From assembly GCA_002049455.2 (NCBI GenBank), contig KV919081.1:22847-86846 (forward strand): DNA of 64,000 bases, in the 5' to 3' direction. Below, piece by piece: positions 55,295 through 64,000 of this stretch. The notes under the pieces are model-generated. The model searched no databases. It saw nothing but the letters and a program-made list of their open reading frames with translations, and was not told where the DNA came from. The stretch comes from Porphyra umbilicalis. Its lineage: Eukaryota > Rhodophyta > Bangiophyceae > Bangiales > Bangiaceae. Position 1 is the first letter of the stretch; each line of letters starts with the position of its first letter. Made by a program: the position numbers and the translations under genes.

Positions 55295-58196
55295 CCCGAG
55301 CCGCCGCCCATTGGGGGCGGCACAACGTCCTTACCGACCCCCCCCCGCCGCTGCACCAGCGCCGGCCGCTCGGCGAGCGGTGCCGCCGCCACCTCCAACA
55401 GCGCGCGGAGCGCGCGCAGCGCGTCGCGCCGGCGCGCCCGCCGGCGGTCCCGCTCCGCCCGCCGCCACGCCGTCAACCACACGGCGAGCGTGTCGTCACG
55501 CAGCCGCGGGTCAGACTCGAGGGCCCCCCACCGGGGGTCTGCCTCGAGCGCCGCCGCCACCGGGCGGGGCAGATCCGCCGTCCCCGCCCACGGGGTGGCG
55601 ACCAAGTCAGACGGCGGCGGCGGCGGCGGCGGCGGCGGCGCGCCGCCGCGGCCGCCACTGGCGGGCGCGGGCGGCGCGGCCGCCGCGGCGGCGGCGGCGA
55701 GCGCCTCGGCCTCGGCCGCCGCAATCGCCGGCCCGAGGACGGCGTCGAGGAGGGCGACGAGCGCGTCGCGCGACGCGCGGACGGCGAGCACGTCGGCGGC
55801 GGCGGCGGCGGCGGCCGCCGCCTGCACGTGCGCCACGTACGCGGCTTTGCGGAGGCCGTGGGAGGGCAGCGCGCGCACATAGGCGCCGGCGCCGCCGTCG
55901 GCGGCGATCGCCGCCTTCATGGCGGCGAGCCACGGCGTCGCCGCCGTGACGCCGGCGGCGGTGAGGAGCGACCGGAATTGGGCGGTGCCCGCCCGCACCT
56001 CGGCGGGCGTCCACTCGGCCGCCTTTTTGATGCCCGCAAAGACAGAGGGGAGGGGGGGGGCGCCCCTGGCGCCGGCTTTGCGCCGCTTGGGGGGGGCCTT
56101 GCGGTCGCCCCCGCGGCCGCCGCGGCCGCCGTCCGCGTCACCCCCGTCGGCGCGTGCGGTCGCGGCGGTGCCGCCGGCAGACCCCGCCGGCGTGTCGCCC
56201 GCGCCCTCGGCGGCCGCCCGCTTGGTCGCCTTGCGCGCCGCGTCGGCGAGCCACGCGGCCTCGGTTAGCTTGTCGTTGAGGGGCTTGCCGCCCGCGTCGC
56301 GAGGGCGCTGCACGTACGCGGTCCCGGGGCGGCCGCCGACGCCGCCGCGGCCGCCGCGGCGGCCATCGTCGGCAGCCGCCGGCGCGCCGGCGGCGGCGCC
56401 AGCGGCGCCGGCGGCGGCGCCAGCGGCGCCGGCGGCGCCCGCCGCCCCCCCCGCCCCCCCGCCACGCCCACCGCCCCGCCGACGGCAGCCTCACCGGCCG
56501 CCGGGTGCGTCCACGACGTGACCCCGCGGCCGCCGTGGTGGTAGTAGGCCCGCCCGTCTGGGGAGACAAAGCGGTCCCAGCCGGGGGGAGGGGCGCCTCC
56601 CCGCCACCGGCAGACGCCGCGGGGGCACCCACGCCGCCACTGGCGTTGGCAGCGGCGTTACCGCCGCCGCCGCCGCCACCGCCGCCACCCCCCGCGTCGC
56701 CGCCCGCCGTGCGCGACGCGGCGGCGGACCGCCCACCGACGGGCGACGCAGCCGCGGGCGACGCGGCAGAGGCGGCACCGCCGCGGCCGCCCACGGGCGC
56801 CGCGGCGGCGCCGACCGCCCAGCCGCCACCGCCGCCACCCCGACCGGCGGCCGCCTCTGCCCGCGGCCGCGACGCGGCAGCGGGGGCGGGGGCGCCCCCC
56901 CCCCCCCCCCCCCCCCCCCGGCCGCGTCCACGACGTCTCCCCCGTGGCCGTGTGGTAGTAGTAGGTGCGCCCGTCGGGCGACGCCGCCGCCGCCCACCCG
57001 TCGGGCAGGGGCGCGTCGGCACCGCCCGCCGGGGCGCCCGCGGCGCCGCCGACGCCGGCGCCGGCACCGGCGCCGCCCGCCGGGTGCCCGCCCCCCCCCC
57101 CCCCCCACCCGCCGTCGCCGCCGCCGTCGCCGCCGCCGCCCCCGCCGCCACCCCGCCGCCGTCACTCGTACGGCGGCGGCGGGCGGGGGGCTCCGCGTCG
57201 GCGCGCCGCGGCGACGGCGGGCGCTTGGCGCGCGGCAACGGGCGGCCCGTCGCCGCCGTCGCCGCCACGGGCGTCGACGACGACGCGGGCGCGGGCGCCG
57301 CCGCCGCCGCCGCCGCCGCCGTCGCCGGCGCGCCCGCGGGCACCGTCCACCGCGTCGCGCCCGTGACCGTGTTGTGGTAGTAGGGTTTGCCGTCGGCGGT
57401 GGTGACCGCCGTCCAGCCGGGCGGGAGGCCGGGCGACGGCGTGGCGACCGCCGCCGCCGCTGCCGGCGCGACGGGCGCGGCCGCGGCGGCAGCGGCGGCG
57501 GCGGCGGCAGCGGCCGCGGCGGCAGCGGCGGCAGCGGCGGCGGGCGCGGGGGACTCGAGGGGCTCCTCCCACGTCGTTTCGTTGGACACCGCGTGGTACC
57601 AGTACTGCACGCCCGCCACCAAAGAGAGGGAAAAAAACAAAAAAAACACCAGACCAGAGCAAGCGTCGAGCAAAAGTCCAAGCAAGGAGCAACGGTGCGT
57701 CAGTTGGGCCCGCCCCAAACCCCCCACCTCGTGCGGCGCCGCCCGCGGGGCCGCACCCCAAAAAACGGGCGCGCGGTGCCCCGCCCAGCGGGGTCCGCCC
57801 CCCACCCACAACCAAATGCACGCCGGCGCCCCCACCGCCCCCTGCCACGCACACCACCCTCCGCCTCACCCGCGCGCGCGCACGCCCACAGCCTAGCCAC
57901 TCACACCGACGCCTCCCCCCCCCCCCCCCCGCCCCGCCCCCCCGAGACCCGCCCCCCAAAACGTACCGTGCGTCCACCCGGCGCCGAGGCTGCCGCCCAG
58001 CCCGGCTTGAGCGGGGCGTGCCCCCCCCCCCCCCCCCCCCCCCCGCCGACGGCAGCGACGGCGGGGCGGCGGCGGAGCGCGGCGGCGCCGTCGCGCGGCC
58101 CGCCGCGGCGGCGGGCGCGCCCCCACCGCCGGCGCCGGCCAAGTCCTTCATCCACGCGGGGCGGGTGAGCGCCGCGCCGCGGCCGCGGCCCGCCAT
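53149..58196 (-). CDS. PRP40: PRP40-like pre-mRNA splicing factor with WW and FF domains
   Basis: PRP40 is a U1 snRNP-associated scaffold that bridges splice sites through WW and FF domains. The start at 58196 gives MAGRGRGAALTRPAWMKDLA. Four WW domains follow: PLKPGWAAASAPGGRT, interrupted by an intron and resumed as YWYHAVSNETTWEEP; LPPGWTAVTTADGKPYYHN; LPDGWAAAASPDGRTYYYH (about 56,940-57,005); and LPPGWDRFVSPDGRAYYHH (about 56,510-56,590). The intron 57966-57605 (362 bp, ACG|GTACGT to GTGCAG|TAC) splits WW1 in phase 0. FF-like repeats fill 56,300-54,400 (for example FRSLLTAAGVTAATPWLAAM, TPFHTAAKHLAGLPAWEAVP). The C-terminus is Arg/Lys-rich (NERERKRGRSGG, KKRKSDIVAKRLAML). The frame changes at C runs 58021-58044, 57091-57106, 56454-56462, 54208-54223 and about 53591-53612. 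TCERG1-type proteins are the alternative. Confidence 0.8.
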
Positions 58197-58199
58197 GGC

Positions 58200-60235
58200 G
58201 GCGGGGCAAGCGCACACGCGCGCGCGCGCGCGCGCGGGCGCTTTTGACGCGCGCGTTGCCCGCGGGAGGGCGGGGGGGGGGGGGGGGAGAGGGGGGGAGA
58301 GGGGCCCCGCGCCGCGCCGCAGCGTCGGCGGCCGTCGGGGCGGAGACGCAGACGACGCACCCCCGACGGCCGCGCGGGGCGGTCGGCAGTGGGCAGACGG
58401 TGTTGCCACGGAAAACACGCAGCGGTGCCGCGCGGCCGACGGGGCGGGCGCGCGTGTGCCGCGGCGGGGGTGCGGCGGCGGCGGGGCGCTTCAAGGTACG
58501 CGACCGCGCCGGTGCGTCGACGACACAATCGCGGCGCGGGCGCGCGGCCGCGGCGAGCGCGACGGCACCAGCGACGCGAGCCGCCGTCGCGGCCGCGGCG
58601 GCGACCGGAACTTGCAAAAACAAATACAATGGTGGACTCAACAAATCTCCACTAACTTACAAAACACATCTGGCAGTTGTTAAGTCCCACTGTATTGTTC
58701 TGTGTTTCGAGCCGGATGGCATGCGGGGGTCTAACTTGGCGAACCAGCCAAGCGGCCGCCCGAACCACAATCCGCCTCCGCCACTTCCTCGGGTTTTTTA
58801 TGGACGGTGGACAGGCCCGGGCAAGAGGCGCAGCACGGGGTGGCCGGGACACTCTCGCAGTGGTTGGACAGGCGAGCCAAGAGAATATCTCCCATGCCAC
58901 ACAAGTATCTCCAACGTCTTCCGGGCGGCCAGGCCCGAGCAAGCGACGATTCCATGCACTCAGTGGACCGGCACATCTCAGGTCTGAAGCACTCGTAGAG
59001 TCTCTTTTGCTTGTGGGGCCCGTGGCCCGTGCAGCAGACACTGGCGGACACGAGGCGCCTCCAGCGGCGCTCCGGGTGGCCCCTGCGCTCCCAGAGGCGG
59101 CTGTCGGCCACACCCCGCGCGCCGCCCAGCGGGCCTCGCTTTCCACTGGCCGCCTCCGCCGCCACGGGCGGCCGCGTGGAGGGTGGCCCACGATGTTCTG
59201 GGAAACAGCCAATGGCACGCGCCGCCGCACACGCCAGACCAGCTGGCGGCGGCGCGAGGCGCGCCTCGTCGCAGCTCGATTGCCCCTCCCACGCCCCTCC
59301 GGGCGCCGCCCCCGCCACGAGCCCCGCCAGGGGGGTGTTGGGTGCCCACTTTGCCAGCGCGCGCGCGCACGGCCGCGGCGAGCCCCTCTTTTCGACCACA
59401 CCCCCCCCCACAGCACGTTGTCAAATTGGGTCACGGAGAACTTAAAATATATGCGAACCGTGAGAGGTCGTGAGAGAAATGTTTTTCCATGCAGCAAACC
59501 TCGTGACACCATCCTCGCAAATGTCGCTGTGTCGATCTCTAAAAGGCTCTGTCTGAGAAGGCTTTCTGACACCCCCAGAGACCTTCTTACCCCACCCACC
59601 TGGTCACCCCTACCCATGTGCGTACTCGTCTACTCCCAATAGCTGCGGGCACCGCCCAACCACGGACACTTGTGCTTGCCTCCTTTCCTGTCCTCTCCCA
59701 CTCCTTTCTCCTGCTGGCAGGGGGGGGGGGGCGAGGGGGGCTGCACATACATGCCGAGGGGGTCGGGGAGGATGGGGGCGCAAACGGTGTCGCTAGAGTG
59801 GGACGGCTGCTGGCATTGCCGTGCAGAGCTCTGGCAGGGTCATGGGGCAGGTCCTCCTTGCGCGATCAAACGGCACCCTTCACACCCAGTTCAAGGCAGA
59901 CTTGGCGTACACAGTATGCATTCTTGCGGGCACATGGAGACCTCTGCTCGGACGCCTCACCGTCGTAGCTTGTGTCAGCCAGACTTTGTTCAGTACCTGT
60001 TGGCATGATAGTCTGCTACCAATGGGGACCCAGGATGCGCCCCCGGTCAACCGGGCAGCCAACCAGCGGGCTGGAAAACGTCAAGCCTTGTGCTTGGGGA
60101 TAGCGGGGCGATTAATAATAATTCGAAGTGCTGGGCGGCGCCAATGCGCGCCCTCGGCATGTGTGCAGGTGACTGCCATGCTGCCCCCAGCCCCGCTCCT
60201 GGCTGCCGCCCAAGTGCACAAGTGCTGCCAACATC
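58200..60235. other. Upstream region of the PRP40-like gene and further DNA without a supported gene
   Basis: 58,200-58,620 is GC-rich with a CGCGCG run (58,215-58,236). From 58,650 to 59,640 long frames are open on both strands (plus 58677-59642, minus 58652-59617) with no domain, and each is the shadow of the other. T/C-rich and G-rich runs lie around 59,690-59,735. Confidence 0.4.
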
Positions 60236-60239
60236 CCCG

Positions 60240-60400
60240 CTCGCTCTCCTGGCCGACCGCTCGGCCCACCCTCCTGGCGGACCGCCCCGCCCACCCTCTG
60301 GTCGACCGCCCCACCCACCCTCCTGGCCGGAAGCCCCGGCCACCCTCTGTTCGATCGCCCTGCCCACCCTCCTGCCGACCGCCCTCGTTCCTGTCGTATT
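60240..60400. repeat. Minisatellite of about 25-bp units
   Basis: About six imperfect copies built on CCACCCTCCTGGCCGACCGC, with unit lengths of about 24-27 bp. Confidence 0.75.
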
Positions 60401-62208
60401 CTTATCTGCATCCCCTCCATCCCACGCATTCTCTCCAGCTCGCACGGGGGCGGGGGGGAGTCACTCTACGACGGGCCGGACGACGTTTGCAGTCGCTGGA
60501 CTAGTGGTGGTGGCGATTGGGTGGGGATCCACACTGGCGCAGTGTGGATAGTGTGACGCGCGCGGTGGGTGGGTGGTGGATGGGTTGGATGAACTGACCA
60601 CGTACTTCTTTTTCGTGTTCGCTCGCCCGTCCCCCATGTATCCTTACCATGCATATGTGCGATGGCTTCCTCTTTCTTGGCTTCTGTTTCTTTGCAAACC
60701 AATGGGTGTTGCTGACATCGAAGTCGAGTAACTTGTGTCATACGCACAAGCATGCGTGGTGTCCGCGAGTCGCTGACATGGTGAGCTTGCTGTTGTCCGG
60801 TGGCCTGTAGCTCTGTCAGAGTTTGCGGCTGTGTGCAGTTAGCTACATGTCTGCGTGACTCTGTAGCACACCGTGGCTTTCTTATCGATTTCGTGTCTGC
60901 TCTGCCACCCGTGCCCGCGCCGAGCAACAATAAAGCGACCGTGTCTTTCAATGCATCTTTGGCATGTATCCTCAATGCTGGCCGGAGTCACATCCTTTCC
61001 TCCGTCAGGGTCTTGCTCCACTTCTTCCCCGAGACCTCCGAGGGATCATTGCGGCGAGTCTCGCAACATATGTCTCGAAGGATGTGAACTTCTCCTTAAA
61101 GATTGGGCAAAGAGGAGTTATGTACTCATTTTCGATCTCTCTCTGAACGCAAAGGGGTCGAGCAGCAATACGGTTCGGCCTTGTTGCAGATACCTTGGAA
61201 CCTGACACGAGATTTCATCAACGCGCTGTGCCACCGTTGACGCGCGGCGCGGCGCGGCCGGTGCCGGAGGCGGTCTGCCACCACTCGACGGCGCGCGGCT
61301 GGCCGGGAAAAAACCGCCCGACCGAGCCCTCGGCCGTCCCTGCGCGTCACATTTGGGCTGGACGCCCCCACGGCGGGCGTTTTGGGGCACCCCCCCTCTC
61401 GGACCCTCACGCTGCCAGGTTGGAGGCGCGGACCCCACTGCCGCGTGCCCGTGCCGACGGGCCCCGCAGGAGGGGGGGCCAGAGCCGCCGGCTGAGCGCC
61501 CGCGCCCCGCCGGCTGCGCCCGCGCGCCACCGTCGCAGCGCCCGCGGCGGCTGTGGCCACACGGTGGCCCCCAGCCGCCGCCACCCACCGGCAGTCCCCG
61601 TAGCTGCGGCTGCCCGCCGCCCCCACCGGCGCCAGCGCCGCCTCCAACGTGCCGACGCATCATATCTCTGGCTGGTGCCGGCGTGGGACGCGGCGGGAGC
61701 ACCGCCAACGCTCCCCACACAGGTGCCCGTTCCGCCCCTTGCGGTGGAGGCGCGGGGTGTGGGGGGGGTCGTCTGCCACCGGCGCCTCCGTGTGCACGGC
61801 CGTCGCGCGTCGGTAGTTTTTTTGGGCGGCGGGCGGCGGCGGCGGCGGCTGGGGCGGCGGCGGCAGCGAGGTTCGTCAAGCACTCGAGCGCGGCCTGTGG
61901 CGACGTCGGCGGCGGCGGCGGCGGCGCACGGCGGTATCGCACCCACTGCCCACCGGACGGCGGTGTCGGCACAGGCGTCGGCGTTGTTTTGAACCGCGGA
62001 CGCGCAAGCCCTGCCGCGCGGCGCGCCCGTGCGGAACGCCGCCCACCCTCGGATTCCCACGAGACGCGCGCGGACCGCGGCGACCGCCGTCGTCGCTGTG
62101 TCATTTCTCCATCACTCACCGCGGCCGCGACTACCGCCCAACGTCCCCGCCGCCGATGCTACACCGCCGTCGCTGTCGTCGTTGCGCCCACCCCGCGGCC
62201 CGTGGAGG
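60401..62208. other. No confident gene; upstream of the PPR gene
   Basis: 60.4-61.2 kb is moderate-GC without a coherent frame. 61,220-62,120 is a GC-rich island with a 333-codon minus frame (61118-62119) that would start back to back with the PPR gene. Parts look protein-like (SPQAALECLTNLAAAAAPA), but no domain is recognised and the other strand is also open. Confidence 0.4.
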
Positions 62209-64000
62209 ATGCCCGAGCGCCGCGCGCGGTCGCCCTTCCCCTTTGCCATGGCGGGCGCCGCGCCCTGCCCACCCCCGCCCGCGTCGGGCATGGCCGCCTT
62301 TATGCCCCCGCCCGCGCGCCGCGTCGTGCCCGGCCTCGACAATGGGGGCGTTCGTCGCGACGCGTGCCCGCCGGCGCCCGCCCCCCCGACCGTCCCCCTC
62401 CCCGCCCCCGGCGCGTACGCGTTGATGCACGGTCCGCCGCGGTCGGACGTGGCGGCGCCGTGGCGGCACCACCACCACCCGCTGCACGCGGCAGGGCCGG
62501 CGGGCGCCGGCGGCATTGGGCCGGGCACCTCCCCGCACTCGGCGCACCTGCACGCGCTCCACGCGGTGCCGTCGACGGGGCACTACCACCCGCACCTCGG
62601 CGCGGGTCTGTGGGGAGCGCCCCTGCCACCCGTTGGCGGCGCACCGCCGCCGCCTTCGGGCGCGGTGGCGCCGCCGCCCGTGACCACGCCGGCGCTTGCC
62701 GACGCGGGGGATTGGAGCAGCGGCGGGCTGCCGCGCTTCCTCGGCGCCGCCGCGGCGGCGGCGCTGGCCAACCCGGTACCCCGCTCGGGGGCGGGCGGGG
62801 AGGGCGCTTTTGCGCTCGGGGGTGGCAGCCCGTTTGGCCGCGCCCCGCCGGCCGTCTCGTCGGTGGCGCCGCCGTCGGTGGCGGGCGTGGGGTCTGTCGG
62901 GAGCTTGCGTAGCTCTTTTGCGTCGTCGTCGCCCATTGGCGGGCTCCCGTTGCCGCCCGCCTGGCTGTCGCCGTATGGCGGCGTCGGTATGGGCGGGGCA
63001 CCCTACTTTGCGCCGCCGCAGGCGGCTGCGGCGTCGGTGGCGGCACCCACCGATGTTGCGGCGTTGGGTGCGAGCCTCTCCACCCGCCTGTCGCAGTCCC
63101 CTCTGTCTGCGTCGTCGACGGGGACGCCGTCGCACACTGAGGAGGCGCCCGCAAAGGAGGATGGGGGCTCCTCGACGGGCGCTGGCGTTTTTGGTGGCTT
63201 GGAGTATGGGGTCGATTGGCTCTCTGAGTCGTACATGGGCACACCGCCGGGGTCTGAGGTCGACCAGGACGAGGCGGACGCTAGTGTTGAGCTATCAGCA
63301 TTGGCGCGGGAGCAGCAGGCGGACTTGTTGCGCCGCCTCGAGACGTGCCTCCGCAAGCGCAAACTCGACCGCGCGCTCGCGATTGTGCGCGAGGGCGTCA
63401 CCGCCCACCTTCTCGGCGTGCGCCATGCCAACGCGGTGCTGGACGCGTTGGGCAAGAGCGGCCGCGTTGCCGAAGCGCAAAAGCTGTTTGAGCAGTTTGA
63501 CCACCCGCTGGCACTTCGCCGTGACGTGGCGACTCACTCGATCATGGTGTCGACGTACGGCAAGAGTGGGCGCGTTGACTTGGCCGAGGCGGCCTTCCAG
63601 CGCATGAAGGACGAGGGCGTGCAGCCCAACGCGTTTACCTACTCGGCCCTCATTGAGGCGTTGGGCCGGGCGGGTCGCCTGGCGCGTGCCGAGGCGGTCT
63701 TTCGCTTTATGCACGAGGACGGGGTGGTTGCCAATGTGGTTGCCTACAACGCGTTGATGAAGGCGCACGTCAAGCGCAACCGCGTCAATGACGCGTTCAA
63801 GCTGGCCGACGAGATGGTGCGCATCGGCCGCCACCCGGACGTGGTCACGTACGGCACGCTCATTGACGGGTGTGCGAAGGCGCGCAACGTCGACAAGGCG
63901 TTTGAGGTGTTTGCAACGCTCCGCGCGGCGGACGTAAAGCCCAACCGCGTGTGCTTTGCGTCGCTCATCGACGCGTGCTCCAAGGCGCGCCAGCCGGACC
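62209..64000 (+). CDS. Pentatricopeptide repeat (PPR) protein, 3' end beyond the window
   Basis: PPR proteins bind organelle RNA sequence-specifically and guide its processing, stability or translation. The ATG at 62209 is the first Met after an in-frame stop at 61990-61992. About 370 N-terminal residues are Pro/Gly/Ala/His-rich and probably disordered, a long spacer for this family. From about 63,320 P-type PPR repeats follow one another: HANAVLDALGKSGRVAEAQK, THSIMVSTYGKSGRVDLAEA, TYSALIEALGRAGRLARAEA, AYNALMKAHVKRNRVNDAFK, TYGTLIDGCAKARNVDKAFE and the start of the next (CFASLIDACSKARQPD). At least six repeats are visible. No E/DYW editing domain is seen before the window ends. It probably acts in plastid or mitochondrion, but the N-terminus is not a clear transit peptide. 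Confidence 0.85.
   Translation, partial: MPERRARSPFPFAMAGAAPCPPPPASGMAAFMPPPARRVVPGLDNGGVRRDACPPAPAPPTVPLPAPGAYALMHGPPRSDVAAPWRHHHHPLHAAGPAGAGGIGPGTSPHSAHLHALHAVPSTGHYHPHLGAGLWGAPLPPVGGAPPPPSGAVAPPPVTTPALADAGDWSSGGLPRFLGAAAAAALANPVPRSGAGGEGAFALGGGSPFGRAPPAVSSVAPPSVAGVGSVGSLRSSFASSSPIGGLPLPPAWLSPYGGVGMGGAPYFAPPQAAAASVAAPTDVAALGASLSTRLSQSPLSASSTGTPSHTEEAPAKEDGGSSTGAGVFGGLEYGVDWLSESYMGTPPGSEVDQDEADASVELSALAREQQADLLRRLETCLRKRKLDRALAIVREGVTAHLLGVRHANAVLDALGKSGRVAEAQKLFEQFDHPLALRRDVATHSIMVSTYGKSGRVDLAEAAFQRMKDEGVQPNAFTYSALIEALGRAGRLARAEAVFRFMHEDGVVANVVAYNALMKAHVKRNRVNDAFKLADEMVRIGRHPDVVTYGTLIDGCAKARNVDKAFEVFATLRAADVKPNRVCFASLIDACSKARQPD

Noticed and set aside
58652-59642. Two 321-codon ORFs on opposite strands
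   Set aside because: They mirror each other, show no domain, and neither has splice or targeting features.
1-64000. tRNA, rRNA or CRISPR arrays
   Set aside because: I looked for clover-leaf arms and regularly spaced repeats with unique spacers and found none; the regular repeats are satellites and minisatellites.

Overview
The window is nuclear DNA from a photosynthetic eukaryote with a very GC-rich genome. The evidence is a thylakoid-lumen cyclophilin of the CYP38/TLP40 type, a nuclear copy of the mitochondrial complex I 30 kDa subunit (NAD9), a pre-mRNA splicing factor of the PRP40 type with an intron inside a WW domain, a ZW10-type vesicle-tethering protein and a PPR protein. Genes are alanine-, glycine- and proline-rich, have few introns and lie far apart. 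This composition fits a bangiophycean red alga (Porphyra/Pyropia type) best. A green alga cannot be excluded, and this assignment is inference.

Bases 1 to about 38,000 are a mosaic of moderate-GC DNA with a few GC-rich islands. The islands hold a secreted basic protein (9,303-10,079), a five-bladed beta-propeller glycosidase-like protein (minus strand, 10,562-12,253) and a probable plastid membrane protein (minus strand, 35,935-37,239). Between them lie mobile-element remains: a Tc1/mariner/IS630-type DDE transposase, and at least six segments of 0.3-2.2 kb bounded by inverted repeats. Three of these share the end AGTGTCTATTCTAC and carry paired subterminal TCAAATGA motifs whose flanking arms differ between elements. 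There are also several long reading frames that look like protein but are cut by stop codons or frameshifts (17.7-19.5, 19.9-21.0 and 28.7-30.1 kb).

From 38 kb the housekeeping genes cluster: ZW10-like (38.4-40.9), NAD9 (41.1-42.2, minus), a nuclear helicase-associated-domain protein (45.7-47.5), the CYP38-like lumenal cyclophilin (50.5-52.4) preceded by a 0.8-kb hexanucleotide repeat, PRP40-like (53.1-58.2, minus) and a PPR protein that runs off the right edge (62.2 to beyond 64.0). A near-palindromic foldback repeat sits at 48.75-49.11 kb.

The coding frames of ZW10, NAD9, CYP38 and PRP40 change at long G or C runs of 9-25 bases while protein homology continues on both sides. I read this as homopolymer miscounting in the assembly rather than real gene damage, but it cannot be proven from the sequence alone. 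These genes do not form one pathway. They are general cell genes: splicing, ER-Golgi tethering, respiration, photosystem maintenance and organelle RNA handling.
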